Below are positions 33,072-41,063 of a DNA stretch of 64,000 bases, piece by piece. The notes under the pieces are model-generated. The model was not told the origin of the DNA. It made no database searches and saw only the letters and a program-made list of their open reading frames with translations. Position 1 is the first letter of the stretch. Each line of letters begins with the position of its first letter. Source of the DNA: Collinsella aerofaciens (lineage in GTDB: Bacteria; Actinomycetota; Coriobacteriia; Coriobacteriales; Coriobacteriaceae); assembly GCF_009876115.1 (NCBI RefSeq), contig NZ_WWSY01000001.1, positions 62,001-126,000 on the forward strand, read 5' to 3'. The position numbers and the translations under genes are program-made.

Positions 33072-34772
33072 CTAAGGCAACAGTAGTGAAATCTTTTCCT
33101 TGACCTTACTTGCCATGGCGTAAGACTTAGCAGCTTTGGATGTTCCGCCAAGGGCCAGATAAACATCCATCACCATGTCCGCAACAGTTTGAATAATTTC
33201 ATCTGAAAGCTTGTCAAGGTCGAGATTCTCTATGTCACCAAATGTCAGGCTATCTTTATTGGACAACATGGAAGCAACGCCCATTATCACGTAAAATCTT
33301 ATGTCGCTTATTTGGGAACCCTCTAAGTCTCTCTTAATTTGTGGAAACTTCAGGCAAACCTGTTTTCCGAGACTAGCGGCTCTGTAGTAAGCCTCAAGGT
33401 TGCCATCCTGACCAAATATTTTCTTATATTGAACTTCGTCAGACAAAAGTGTCGACGGTCTTGCCCTTGCCTGATCCGGCCTGCCGAGAAGTATCGACAT
33501 CATGCATTGCGCAAGAAAGGAGAGGGTTACGATCTCTTCTCTCTTCCTCCCCTGGTTTTTGTAATAGTTCTTCCGCCTTTCGTAATACAGTCCATTTCTT
33601 TTCATGTAGAGTTCTATCTGGATATGGATTTGGTCAGTAGCGCGAAGCGATGTCTTTTTCACCTGAGTTTGGTTGTTCGTCGCCAGTATCACTCTGTTTC
33701 TGGTCTCATCGCTTCCCGGCACAAGGATTTTTACCATCACATTTCTGGAATCTTCGGCGTCTTCTGTGCGAGACTCCATAAATTTATATATTTCATACGA
33801 CGTTTGAAGTCCATTAACGATGCGAGGCTCTTCCATTTTCACTTCTGCTCCTGCTATTTGGTAGGCTTCAGAAGCCAGTATCGTTACCCCGTTGTTGAGC
33901 CACCAGAAATCGTCTTCGCTAGGATGCTCCAACGTTTCCCTGATTCCTTTGTTGACTGAAACATTTCCCTCGTAATCTCTGACGTTCGCCTCAAAAAGAT
34001 AGCTACGGAGCTGTCCTTGGTCGTCAGTGAGGAAGCGGTAGTAATCCGACAAAGACACCAGGCCAAAGACATCCGTTCTCTGAGGAACTGATGCATAGGA
34101 CCCCGAAAAACGCATAACAAGCCCACTCTCTGCGGGAGGCGACCAGATGCGCATCAATTCGTCTGCTCCAACTAAAACACACGAAGAACTAAATCGGCTT
34201 ACGCCGACGATTTCGTCAATGGCAGCGGGAAGCTGCTCTTTCTGAATCTTAACGCCGTCCGATGGTGAATCCGCATTCGCGATGTACACGAACTTCATTC
34301 GGATTTCGTTTCCGGCCATCGCCGCCGCTTGAATCGCTTCTCTTATTCTTCCAAAAGTATCGATAACGCGATCAGAATATTTATCGTCGAAATCATTTAA
34401 GTTTTTATCGAATGTCAGAAGGTCATTGCAGGTGTCCTTCCACTTCAAGAACGCGTCTTCTTTGAATGATTTTGAAACCTTAGTCTGAAGAATAACAATT
34501 TCAACCCTTGATCCACGATTGATGTAGTTTTGAATCTGGACATCCTCACTCAAGAAATAATTGTTGGCGAAGATGTAAATAGCATCGCAGCCCCCGTCTC
34601 GCGACCCTCCAATGAGCCCTTCCGCTATCTCGTCGTCGTCAAGGTCGTATGGAGCCATGTATCGAGAAGAAGCCAACAGTTCAAAGTAGTCCCCTTTAGA
34701 ACTATATTCAGTCTGCTTAGAGAATTCGTCCGAAATGAATCCGTCTATCAGAATCTGGCTGTTGGTTGGCAT
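33072..34772 (-). CDS. AIPR-family (abortive infection phage resistance) protein
   Basis: A 566-residue protein. The C-terminal two-thirds match the AIPR domain: WWLNNGVTILA (about residues 291-301), PRIVNGLQTSYEIY and ILATNNQTQVKKTSLRATD. The N-terminal ~120 residues contain GGSRDGGCDAIYIF and EIVILQTKVSK, which look like a PD-(D/E)xK nuclease core (Asp ... Gln-x-Lys), as in other AIPR proteins. The family is tied to phage resistance by abortive infection and often sits beside restriction-modification genes; a broken type I specificity gene begins 250 bases upstream. AGGAGGAAGA precedes the ATG. Visibly AT-richer than the core genes. Confidence 0.85.
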   Translation of the reverse strand: MPTNSQILIDGFISDEFSKQTEYSSKGDYFELLASSRYMAPYDLDDDEIAEGLIGGSRDGGCDAIYIFANNYFLSEDVQIQNYINRGSRVEIVILQTKVSKSFKEDAFLKWKDTCNDLLTFDKNLNDFDDKYSDRVIDTFGRIREAIQAAAMAGNEIRMKFVYIANADSPSDGVKIQKEQLPAAIDEIVGVSRFSSSCVLVGADELMRIWSPPAESGLVMRFSGSYASVPQRTDVFGLVSLSDYYRFLTDDQGQLRSYLFEANVRDYEGNVSVNKGIRETLEHPSEDDFWWLNNGVTILASEAYQIAGAEVKMEEPRIVNGLQTSYEIYKFMESRTEDAEDSRNVMVKILVPGSDETRNRVILATNNQTQVKKTSLRATDQIHIQIELYMKRNGLYYERRKNYYKNQGRKREEIVTLSFLAQCMMSILLGRPDQARARPSTLLSDEVQYKKIFGQDGNLEAYYRAASLGKQVCLKFPQIKRDLEGSQISDIRFYVIMGVASMLSNKDSLTFGDIENLDLDKLSDEIIQTVADMVMDVYLALGGTSKAAKSYAMASKVKEKISLLLP

Positions 34773-34956
34773 TCTTCCTCCTAAAGATGAATAAGCTAAT
34801 GAAATGATACGACTTTTATGATTTTAGTGTAAGCACCAAAACAACCGCGTCTTAACAGCCTGATAAGCTTTGGGCAAAATCGTCGCAACACTTTATTCAG
34901 CATGGGCTGCGGTGACGCAGGCAAACATAGAACGCAGGAACATGTGGGCAGATCGT

Positions 34957-35015
34957 GAGTAACCGTCTTTCTCCGTACCGCCCGCTACAGGCGGTACGGA
35001 GAAAGACGGTTACTC
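34957..35015. repeat. Perfect 26-bp inverted repeat at the edge of the hsdS remnant
   Basis: Arms 34957-34982 and 34990-35015 (GAGTAACCGTCTTTCTCCGT...) are exact complements with a 7-base spacer. No T-run follows on either strand, so a terminator is unlikely. The right arm leads directly into the broken hsdS gene; inverted repeats of this length in hsdS loci are often sites of recombinase-driven inversion. Confidence 0.75.
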
Positions 35016-35610
35016 GATAGGTATCTATCGGAATGCGACGCTGCTATATCACTGCATAAACTGGTCGACTTTGGGAACGGTTACGCTTTCAATAGCGGCA
35101 CTTATTCAGATGACGGCAACTATAAAGTTCAGACAATCAAGAACGTGCGGGACGGCAACGTTGACTGTTCTGACGCCAATCGTATCGTGAACATTCCTGG
35201 CCGCATAAAATCGTATTGCAGACTCATGCTAGGAGATATCGTGCTTTCGCTCATGGGCAGTGTTGGCAGGGTCGGAATTGTTGCGGAACCTGACTGTTTA
35301 CTTAATCATCGAGTTGCCGTGCTCGTTTCTGTCAGGAAAGACACGCTGACAGGATTTTTTTCTGGTTCTGGCAAACTGCCTTTAAGGAACATATGATTGG
35401 CATTGCACAGGGAACTGCCCAGTCTAACCTGAGCGCCTTGAAAAACTACAGTTGGAGATACCCCATAATTCCGGTGCCATTTCGGCACTTTGCGAGAACT
35501 TGATGCCTCTGTTCGATACCATTCTCGACAACAGGATTGAAATGCAAGCACTTTCCTCGCTTAGAGACGCTCTCCTGTCGATGCTAATGAGCGGGGAAAA
35601 TCGCGATTGA
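35016..35610 (+). pseudogene. hsdS: Type I restriction specificity subunit (hsdS), 3' half, frameshifted
   Basis: The reading resumes in three frames. The first encodes LVDFGNGYAFNSGTYSDDGN... and LMLGDIVLSLMGSVGRVGIV, the start of a target-recognition domain. The second, after a run of seven T (35355-35361), encodes FKEHMIGIAQGTAQSNLS. The third, after five A (35441-35445), encodes ENLMPLFDTILDNRIEMQALSSLRDALLSML, the conserved C-terminal helix of HsdS. So one recognition domain and the C-terminus survive, broken at two homopolymers, and the N-terminal half is missing. No hsdR or hsdM gene is in the window. Homopolymer sequencing errors could mimic the shifts. Confidence 0.8.
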
Positions 35611-35630
35611 CGAGGTTGTACAATTTGAAC

Positions 35631-36296
35631 ATGGACAATAAGGGAACAACGACAAGTTACGAAGGCGTGCTGCCCTCCCATATGCCATTCGATATCTGGG
35701 AGGTATACGCCCGTCTCGTGCTTCAATTCCTTGATGAAGCAACGTATAGAAACCTGTCGCATAGGGACAAACCCGACCTTTGGGATGAACTCCATGACCT
35801 GGGAGTCGAGGTAACCCAAGCAATATCTCAAGAAACCCAGGAGGCGGACGCTTTGTATGCGAAGCTCCGCGAAACGGATGACGCAAAGCTTAAGGAACGG
35901 CTGACGGAACGAATCGAGCAGGTTGGTGCTGAGGTGTTTGATTGGGGCCTCTTCGGTCCCAGCGGCAAAGATTCTTTTGGCCTGGTTATAGAAGCTTACA
36001 AGGAAAAACTTGGTAAGCTAAACGGCGGCGGGTATAGGCCATTTGCGCACAATCACCTATTCATAAGGTCGGATGTGCTGGCCGATACGGTAATGCTCGA
36101 AGAGGCGCTTGCTGCCTTTCTTTCATTGAGTGCATATTCGGTCTCTTTCGAGCGCGTCATTGTCACGGTGCCAGGGCATAACTACGATTTCGATCTTGTA
36201 TCTCAAATGTATAAAGCCATATCGTTCGGAAGTGATGATCAATTTAGGATCGCTGAACAAGCGAGGGCGCTTGTCTTAGGCGCGGAGATGAGTTAA
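35631..36296 (+). CDS. Hypothetical protein adjoining the hsdS remnant (221 aa)
   Basis: A 221-residue soluble, mostly helical and acidic protein with no recognised domain; the middle contains long charged helices (QAISQETQEADALYAKLRET). I use ATG 35631; a TTG at 35607 that overlaps the hsdS stop (TTGA) would add eight residues and couple it to hsdS. No clear ribosome site is present at either. Its position directly after hsdS on the same strand suggests it travelled with the restriction locus. Function is unknown. Confidence 0.5.
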   Translation: MDNKGTTTSYEGVLPSHMPFDIWEVYARLVLQFLDEATYRNLSHRDKPDLWDELHDLGVEVTQAISQETQEADALYAKLRETDDAKLKERLTERIEQVGAEVFDWGLFGPSGKDSFGLVIEAYKEKLGKLNGGGYRPFAHNHLFIRSDVLADTVMLEEALAAFLSLSAYSVSFERVIVTVPGHNYDFDLVSQMYKAISFGSDDQFRIAEQARALVLGAEMS

Positions 36297-36376
36297 GCCA
36301 CCAAATAATCATTTACCGGGACGTAGGCCTACGCTTCAGAATTGTTTCCATCGAACCAGGAGGAAAGGAGCCCCCG

Positions 36377-36592
36377 ATGGAAGCGCTGATCAATATGGTC
36401 CCAGCTCAGATGCAGCCGGTTCTAGACTATCTGCAGCTAAAGCAATTAAAAGCAGTGCTCGAAATCACTCTGCAAAGCCATGCCGAAAGCAGCGTGCCCA
36501 GCCGCTGTGACACTACGTCAAATTACTGGCTGGGATTCAACAGCTATCTAACGTTAAATCTCTGGTTTGGATCGGTGGCCAAATCGCTCTAA
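36377..36592 (+). pseudogene. Short N-terminal remnant, possibly of a tyrosine recombinase
   Basis: A 71-residue frame with a strong ribosome site (AGGAGGAAAGGAG). The first 35 residues (MEALINMVPAQMQPVLDYLQ and LKQLKAVLEITL) are helical and resemble the N-terminal tag domain of site-specific integrases that accompany phase-variable hsdS genes; after about residue 45 the sequence looks non-coding and the frame ends inside an inverted repeat. The catalytic domain is missing. The match is by general look, not a firm motif, so it may be a small protein of another kind. Confidence 0.3.
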
Positions 36593-36606
36593 ACCAGAGA
36601 TTTAAC
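36553..36606. repeat. 16-bp perfect inverted repeat
   Basis: GTTAAATCTCTGGTTT (36553-36568) and its exact complement (36591-36606) flank 22 bases. The nearest T-run (36618-36623) is 11 bases further, too far for a classical terminator. It overlaps the end of the 36377-36592 frame. The following 36607-36796 holds nothing recognisable. Confidence 0.6.
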
Positions 36607-36796
36607 AACTTCCAACCAGATTTTTTCATACTCCATAAAACTCCGCTAACCGAAAACGGTCGAAGTTACATTCAAACCATTTGGAGCAATTTGGATGTGT
36701 TCCGCTCTGTGTGCTGAAAACAATCTCGTATTCGGCAACGAGGAACGTTTCTGCCAGTTTTGGAACGCGATGTCCAGATGGATCTGCAAGCGGAAT

Positions 36797-36835
36797 ATAA
36801 AACAAGCGGCGCTACTATTAGTAGCGCCGCTTGCA
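36797..36835 (-). terminator. Rho-independent terminator of the 36899-37665 gene pair
   Basis: A perfect 14-base inverted repeat CAAGCGGCGCTACT/AGTAGCGCCGCTTG (36803-36816, 36820-36833) followed on the minus strand by TTTTATATT, about 65 bases past the stop. Confidence 0.8.
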
Positions 36836-36898
36836 TCATCAAAGAAGAATCGTTATCGATCGTCTCCGGGGTTTTCGTTCAAAACCAGAGTATGTCGA

Positions 36899-37471
36899 TT
36901 ACGGCTCATCGAAGTCCATCCACTCTACAGGCTGCATCAGACCGTAATAATCGACGGGCGTTTTAAATTGAATCCTGCCCAAATGACCGTCGCTCTTCCG
37001 CACCCAACTGCGTCCGTAGCGATCGGTGAAAGCCACCTCGCAGCCGAGGGCCTTATGCATCGAGCGATCGAGATGCCCGATGCACCTCACGGTTTTGCCC
37101 GGAGCAACGGACGAGAGCAGAACCCTGCCGTCGCTCCCCTCGACGGCCCTCCCGTCTTCAGGCCCGGCGCCTTGGACGAGCACGGCAGTGAGGATAACTT
37201 GGTAAACGAGGTCGTTGCTATTGTTCATCACCTCTAGGCCGAACTGCGGCGCGATATCAGCCCTGCACCCTCCAACCGTGGCCGTCTCCCTCTCGGACAT
37301 CCTGACCACACGGGCACAGATGGCCGATGCCTGGCTCCGCGCGGCCGCCCGGCGGCCCCGTACCAGCGAGACAATCCACTGGAGGAGAGTGAGCGCCAAA
37401 GATAGGAAAGCAACAGCCGTGCCGAAATCGATTTGGCCGTTGAAACTAATTACAACGCCATCCGTGATCAT
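36899..37471 (-). CDS. Membrane-anchored hypothetical protein (190 aa)
   Basis: A 190-residue protein with one membrane helix at the N-terminus (TAVAFLSLALTLLQWIVSLV, residues 18-37), a basic stop-transfer RGRRAAAR, and a C-terminal ~120-residue domain that reads as beta-rich (FGLEVMNNSNDLVYQVILTAVLV...). The layout resembles small single-pass proteins near phage or defence genes. Its ATG overlaps the stop of the 65-residue upstream gene by 4 bases (ATGA), and a strong terminator follows. No family is recognised. GC-rich codon use matches the host. Confidence 0.6.
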   Translation of the reverse strand: MITDGVVISFNGQIDFGTAVAFLSLALTLLQWIVSLVRGRRAAARSQASAICARVVRMSERETATVGGCRADIAPQFGLEVMNNSNDLVYQVILTAVLVQGAGPEDGRAVEGSDGRVLLSSVAPGKTVRCIGHLDRSMHKALGCEVAFTDRYGRSWVRKSDGHLGRIQFKTPVDYYGLMQPVEWMDFDEP

Positions 37472-37665
37472 TTGGCCAACCCATCCGCCAGTGTCGCCGC
37501 CTCAAGGAGAGGCTTCCGGTCGTCGGGCCCCACTTGGCGAACGGCTCGCTGCCCCCGTCGCACATCCCGCATTCTGGCCGTAGGCCTCTCGTGAAGCCCG
37601 GGGTAAAAGAGTACGCGGTAGAGCTCGTAAAACCCTTCGCAAGGCATATCATCGTCGAAACGCAC
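37468..37665 (-). CDS. Small hypothetical protein upstream of and coupled to the membrane protein (65 aa)
   Basis: A 65-residue, arginine- and acid-rich soluble protein beginning at GTG 37663-37665, with AGGGAGG about twelve bases upstream. Its TGA overlaps the next gene's ATG (ATGA), the best evidence that it is translated. No motif is recognised (FDDDMPCEGFYELYRVLFYP at the N-terminus). The pair 37665-36899 with its own terminator is a self-contained two-gene unit of unknown purpose. Confidence 0.45.
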   Translation of the reverse strand: MRFDDDMPCEGFYELYRVLFYPGLHERPTARMRDVRRGQRAVRQVGPDDRKPLLEAATLADGLAK

Positions 37666-37888
37666 GATACCACAGCCTCCCTCCTCTACAGATTCCGCCT
37701 TATAGAGGCCTTACAAAACCTCGCGTCTGGATTCAGCAGGGCTGTAGCAGGATTTGACCGGAAAGGTGTTAGCTTGGATTATGTGAATGCCAGACGAGCC
37801 CGCCCTCAGCAAGCACACCCTCCTGCTCGGCGAGGCAGACAGCGTATGCGCCCTCCTCGCCAACGTCGGAGTAGCAGTTGCGTTAGGG

Positions 37889-38420
37889 CTAATCTAAATA
37901 CAACCAATTGGCCGATTTCCCATTGACGGTAACATTCCAGACATTGGGCGGCAGCAACCGGTGCGTGGCGATGCGCTCGCCGGCGTGGTAGATTGACAGC
38001 GTCGGCTCGCCGACCCAGAGTCCCTGCAGAAGGGCCGCTCGGCCTCAGCCGCCTCCCCCCCCCCTCTTTGGGCAGCGCATCGAGCAGAGTCTTGCCCAGC
38101 TGCGTGACGGCGTTGACCGAGGTGTAGTCCAGCTGCCTGCCGTCCCCGGCGCCGCGCACGCGTGCTATGCCCGCCTGGAAGGTATAGCTTATGCCCGCGA
38201 GCACCTCGGCGCGCGTCGTGGTGGCCTTCTCCGCCGCGAGCCTCTTGAGGCGGGCAATCCTAGCCTTGACCTCATGCTCGGCCTCGAGCTTGCAGGCCTT
38301 GTTGTCCACCGTCTCGGGCTTCCAGCGCGAGCGGTCGGGCTATGCGGCGAGCATCGCCTGCCTCTGCGTCTTGCCGGCCACGCGCTCGCGGCAATATGTC
38401 TCGTGGCGCGGGTTCGCCAT
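37889..38420 (-). pseudogene. Phage terminase small-subunit remnant
   Basis: From ATG 38420 the frame reads MANPRHETYCRERVAGKTQR, an in-frame TAG (38340-38342), then PDRSRWKPETVDNKACKLEA and VKARIARLKRLAAEKATTTR, the pattern of XtmA-like terminase small subunits (helix-turn-helix, then charged helices). The frame is lost again at a run of ten G (38055-38064). A further frame (TLSIYHAGERIATH...ANWLYLD) ends at 37889 and may belong to another gene. Stop codon plus homopolymer shift mean it is dead. It is the only packaging-gene trace in the window, so a lost prophage. Confidence 0.6.
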
Positions 38421-38475
38421 CGGCTCGTCGGCGTCCAAGCACCGCCCCCAATCAATCGCGCCCGCCGCGAAAAGC

Positions 38476-38503
38476 GGGAAGCCGCCCCGAAGGACGGCTT
38501 CCC
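38476..38503 (-). terminator. Terminator-like hairpin upstream of the terminase remnant
   Basis: GGGAAGCCG/CGGCTTCCC, nine bases each, followed on the minus strand by CGCTTTT. Which transcript it ends is unclear. Confidence 0.5.
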
Positions 38504-38558
38504 AACGCCCCATGCGGCGGAGGATTACCGCACGGCTATGCTCCTAGACGTGTCGCCA

Positions 38559-38588
38559 TGAGAAGGGCCGCCCCGGAGGGCGGCCCTT
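38559..38588 (-). terminator. Terminator of the Panacea/membrane-protein operon
   Basis: A perfect 11-base inverted repeat AAGGGCCGCCC/GGGCGGCCCTT (38563-38573, 38578-38588) 16 bases past the 38604 stop. Only a short T-run follows on the minus strand (CTTCTC). Confidence 0.65.
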
Positions 38589-38603
38589 GGCGTCGCGTTC
38601 GGG

Positions 38604-39548
38604 CTACAGCCCGATGAACTCCCTGAGTCCAGGGTGAGAGAGCGCCATCATCGCAGCCATAATGAACACGAGGGCGACGTCTGCGGCGATCAGGCAGTTC
38701 CTCGGCCAGTTGCCCAGTTCCACCTTCCTGTGGTTGAAGGACATCTTCCAGATGAAGATCAGCAGGATGCAGACCGTGTTGATGAGCACGAAGCCCACGA
38801 GCGCGGCGAGGAGCACGATGGCACGTATGCCGCCGTCGATGCCAAGCGCGCCCATCGCGGAGGTCGAGAACCCGACGCCGCCGTTGAAGGCGAGCACGAC
38901 CGCCGCGAACACGCCGAGGATCGCGATGTACTCCATCCTCGTCTTGTCGAGGCGCTCGTCGAACTCCCTTTCCAGCTCTGCGCGTTTCTGGTCCGCCTCG
39001 TCCCTTTCCGCTTTTACTTCGGCGATTGCCGTTTTGAATGCGCGCATGGCCTGCTGCTGTTCGATGTCGTGGCTCAGCCTCGTCTTTTCCAGGTCGATGT
39101 GGTCGGCGAGTTTGAGGACACTTTTCGCCTGGTCACAAAGTCCATGCTTCGTCAGGTACTCATGGATGATGCGAATGTTCTCAGCGAGGCAATTGACCGA
39201 ATAGGGGACCCCTTCGTCTAAGTCCCCAGAGGACTGCCCGAGTGCATTGAATACCAGGTCGCAGATGTCGGCATATCTATGGCGATAGGGCTCGCTCCCC
39301 CCATATAGCTTTGCGAAGAAGCTCGAGGCTCGGCGTATGTCCTCTTGGGAGAGCACCGCAGCATCATCCGTGCTGGCGAGGGATTCGAGCATGTCGCGGA
39401 GAGCCTTGCGTTTCTCTGCGTCGTCACTGCCTGCGTTTATTGGAGGAACTTTCAGGGGCGGTTTCGAAAGAGTCCCAATTTTGCTGGTGAGCAGAGAGAG
39501 GGCTCTTCCGATGTTTTCGGCCGCCTTTGCGTATTCTTGTTCGGTCAC
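38604..39548 (-). CDS. Membrane protein with coiled coil, candidate toxin of a Panacea pair
   Basis: A 314-residue protein. The N-terminal ~170 residues are helical and cytoplasmic, residues 165-205 form a charged coiled coil (EVKAERDEADQKRAELEREF), and three membrane helices end the protein (about 207-228, 237-262 and 288-306). It begins at GTG 39548, overlapping the Panacea gene stop by 4 bases (GTGA). Panacea-domain antitoxins are known to pair with very diverse toxins, including membrane-acting ones, so this is a candidate toxin; the role is inferred from gene order only. A hairpin terminator follows. Confidence 0.65.
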   Translation of the reverse strand: MTEQEYAKAAENIGRALSLLTSKIGTLSKPPLKVPPINAGSDDAEKRKALRDMLESLASTDDAAVLSQEDIRRASSFFAKLYGGSEPYRHRYADICDLVFNALGQSSGDLDEGVPYSVNCLAENIRIIHEYLTKHGLCDQAKSVLKLADHIDLEKTRLSHDIEQQQAMRAFKTAIAEVKAERDEADQKRAELEREFDERLDKTRMEYIAILGVFAAVVLAFNGGVGFSTSAMGALGIDGGIRAIVLLAALVGFVLINTVCILLIFIWKMSFNHRKVELGNWPRNCLIAADVALVFIMAAMMALSHPGLREFIGL

Positions 39549-40003
39549 TCAGAGACCTCGCTAGCGCACTGCATGATCAGCTCATTTGGGATGATTCCCT
39601 TGTGTAGGCGCTTCTGGTTGTAGATGACGTCCCACGGGGACCCCTCGGCGTGTGAGATCCTGACGAGTTCCCATGGGGATTTCTCGGCGAGCATGTCCAC
39701 CCCCGCATCCAGGAACGGGCGGATGGAGTCATTTATCTCGGTGTCGAACTCGCGTTTTATCGGGAAGCCGCCGCAGTCAGAGAACTCAACGTAGACATCC
39801 CTGATGACCGGGCCGTAGGGCCATGCCTCAAACTGGTCGGCGAATAGCAGCTCGCCGGTCTCGCTCGCGTGTATGACTTGCAGGAAGTAAAGAATCTTCT
39901 GGAGCTGAAGATTGCTGATGGGCGTGTCGTGGCGATATCGCCTGCTGACGGCGTACTCGGCGATTTCCATCGCGCTGTACTCTGTCCCGATTTGGACTTT
40001 CAT
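39545..40003 (-). CDS. Panacea-domain (SocA/GepA-like, DUF4065) protein, probable antitoxin
   Basis: A 152-residue protein of the Panacea (DUF4065, SocA-like) family: EYSAMEIAEYAVSRR, NLQLQKILYFLQVIH (the L-x-K-x-L-Y-F motif) and FEAWPYGPVIRDVYVEF are diagnostic. The domain acts as antitoxin in PanAT systems and as a proteolysis adaptor in SocA. Start at ATG 40001-40003, behind a near-perfect AAGGAGG. Its stop overlaps the GTG of the membrane-protein gene downstream, the usual antitoxin-first layout. Upstream lies a tiny hydrophobic ORF with an equally strong ribosome site. Confidence 0.85.
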   Translation of the reverse strand: MKVQIGTEYSAMEIAEYAVSRRYRHDTPISNLQLQKILYFLQVIHASETGELLFADQFEAWPYGPVIRDVYVEFSDCGGFPIKREFDTEINDSIRPFLDAGVDMLAEKSPWELVRISHAEGSPWDVIYNQKRLHKGIIPNELIMQCASEVSE

Positions 40004-40072
40004 CTGTTTCCTCCTTTTCCAAATCATACCAGTGATGCGCTTCCCATCTGAGCTTATCGTGATAAAAGCATC

Positions 40073-40246
40073 TCAGCTCGTCCGGACAAAAAACGAACGG
40101 TCCCTCCAGCGGGGGTTTCGGTCTCGGACGCGCCCCCTAGTCCTCCACGGCCCCAGCACCAGGACGAACGGCACGTGCGGCAGGAACGCCATGAGCACGA
40201 GCGCCGTGACCGCAATGCCCAAAGCCCATTTCACGTCTTCGCCCAT
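40073..40246 (-). CDS. 57-aa hydrophobic peptide upstream of the Panacea gene
   Basis: ATG 40246 to TGA 40073, behind AAGGAGGTGA, a perfect anti-16S complement four bases from the start, which is the main reason to believe it. The product starts MGEDVKWALGIAVTALVLMA, one strong membrane helix with PHVPFVLVLGPW, then a basic arginine-rich tail. Such single-pass peptides are common as phage accessory or small toxic proteins. It precedes the Panacea gene by 69 bases on the same strand, so it could be part of that operon. No homologue is recognised. Confidence 0.45.
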   Translation of the reverse strand: MGEDVKWALGIAVTALVLMAFLPHVPFVLVLGPWRTRGRVRDRNPRWRDRSFFVRTS

Positions 40247-40382
40247 CACTTCACCTCCTTACGCACGAACCTGCAGAAGCGCGCACATGCGCCCAAGGTC
40301 GCTACCGTGTATCTCGCGGTCGCCGCACCCCTCGCTAATGGCGCGCGTTGCCCTGCAGCCGGCGAGCCCGGACTCGAGCTCT

Positions 40383-40796
40383 CAGCTGGCCACCGAGCAG
40401 ATCGAGCGCTTCTGCCCCAAGGCCGCCGAGCTTTTGGAGGAGGCCGAGGCCGACGCCCTGGCCTACCTGGACTTCCCCTACGAGCACCACGTGAGGCTGC
40501 GCACCAACAACGTGCAGGCGCGCGCCAACCGAGAGCTCAAGCGCCGCAGCCGGGTCGTGCAGGTCTTCCCCAGCGGGAAATCGCTCATCAGGATGATGGG
40601 CGCCGTGTTCGCCGAGATGGACGAGGACTGGGCCGGCCGCCGCTGGTTCAACGACGACTCCATCGGCAGGGCCGTGGAGGGCGCCAAGGTCAACGCGCCT
40701 GAGCACGCCTACGAGGGCACCGCAGCAGAGCACGCGGCAAGGATCATCGCGCTCGTCGTGGCCGACAACCCGATTCCCGGCAGGAAGGCGGCGTGA
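40383..40796 (+). mobile_element. IS256-family transposase, C-terminal fragment with element end
   Basis: About 138 codons match the C-terminal end of IS256/Mutator transposases: LDFPYEHHVRLRTNNVQARA, RELKRRSRVVQVFPSGKS and MMGAVFAEMDEDWAGRRWF. The frame upstream of 40383 is unrelated, so the catalytic part is gone. Beyond the stop, a TCGGCTC/GAGCCGA hairpin and ACACCAACTTTCGCGACACT (to about 40895) look like the element's right terminal repeat. Together with 32588-32704 it shows at least one IS256-type element once inserted in this region. Confidence 0.75.
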
Positions 40797-40897
40797 CATG
40801 AGCTAGAATGGCGGAATTCTAGGTGATTCTCGGCTCACTCAGGCGGCCTCCGGCCACCATCGCGAGCCGAGCCTTACACCAACTTTCGCGACACTAT

Positions 40898-41050
40898 CTA
40901 CAGCTCGCCGTTCTTTGTCTTCCTGACTAGCCCGTTTTCCAGCATGTAGCTCAGCATCTTCTTATGGCATTCCGTATCGTTGCCGTTTAGGTAAAAGCAG
41001 CAGACACCTTGTTCCGAGTCTGCCGCGATGAGAGTTTCGGGGCTAGAGTG
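40898..41050 (-). other. Orphan 3' end of an unidentified gene
   Basis: On the minus strand a ~50-codon open stretch (SEQGVCCFYLNGNDTE, KMLSYMLENGLVRKTKNGEL) ends in TAG near 40898. It has no start and is cut by the IS256 end. A similar CCFYLIGN phrase occurs on the far side of the retron near 42950, with 22 of 30 bases alike. Confidence 0.35.
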
Positions 41051-41063
41051 CTTGGCAACCTAG

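Noticed and set aside
34957..35015. Rho-independent terminator
   Set aside because: The 26-bp stem is strong but neither strand has a following T-run and no gene ends nearby.
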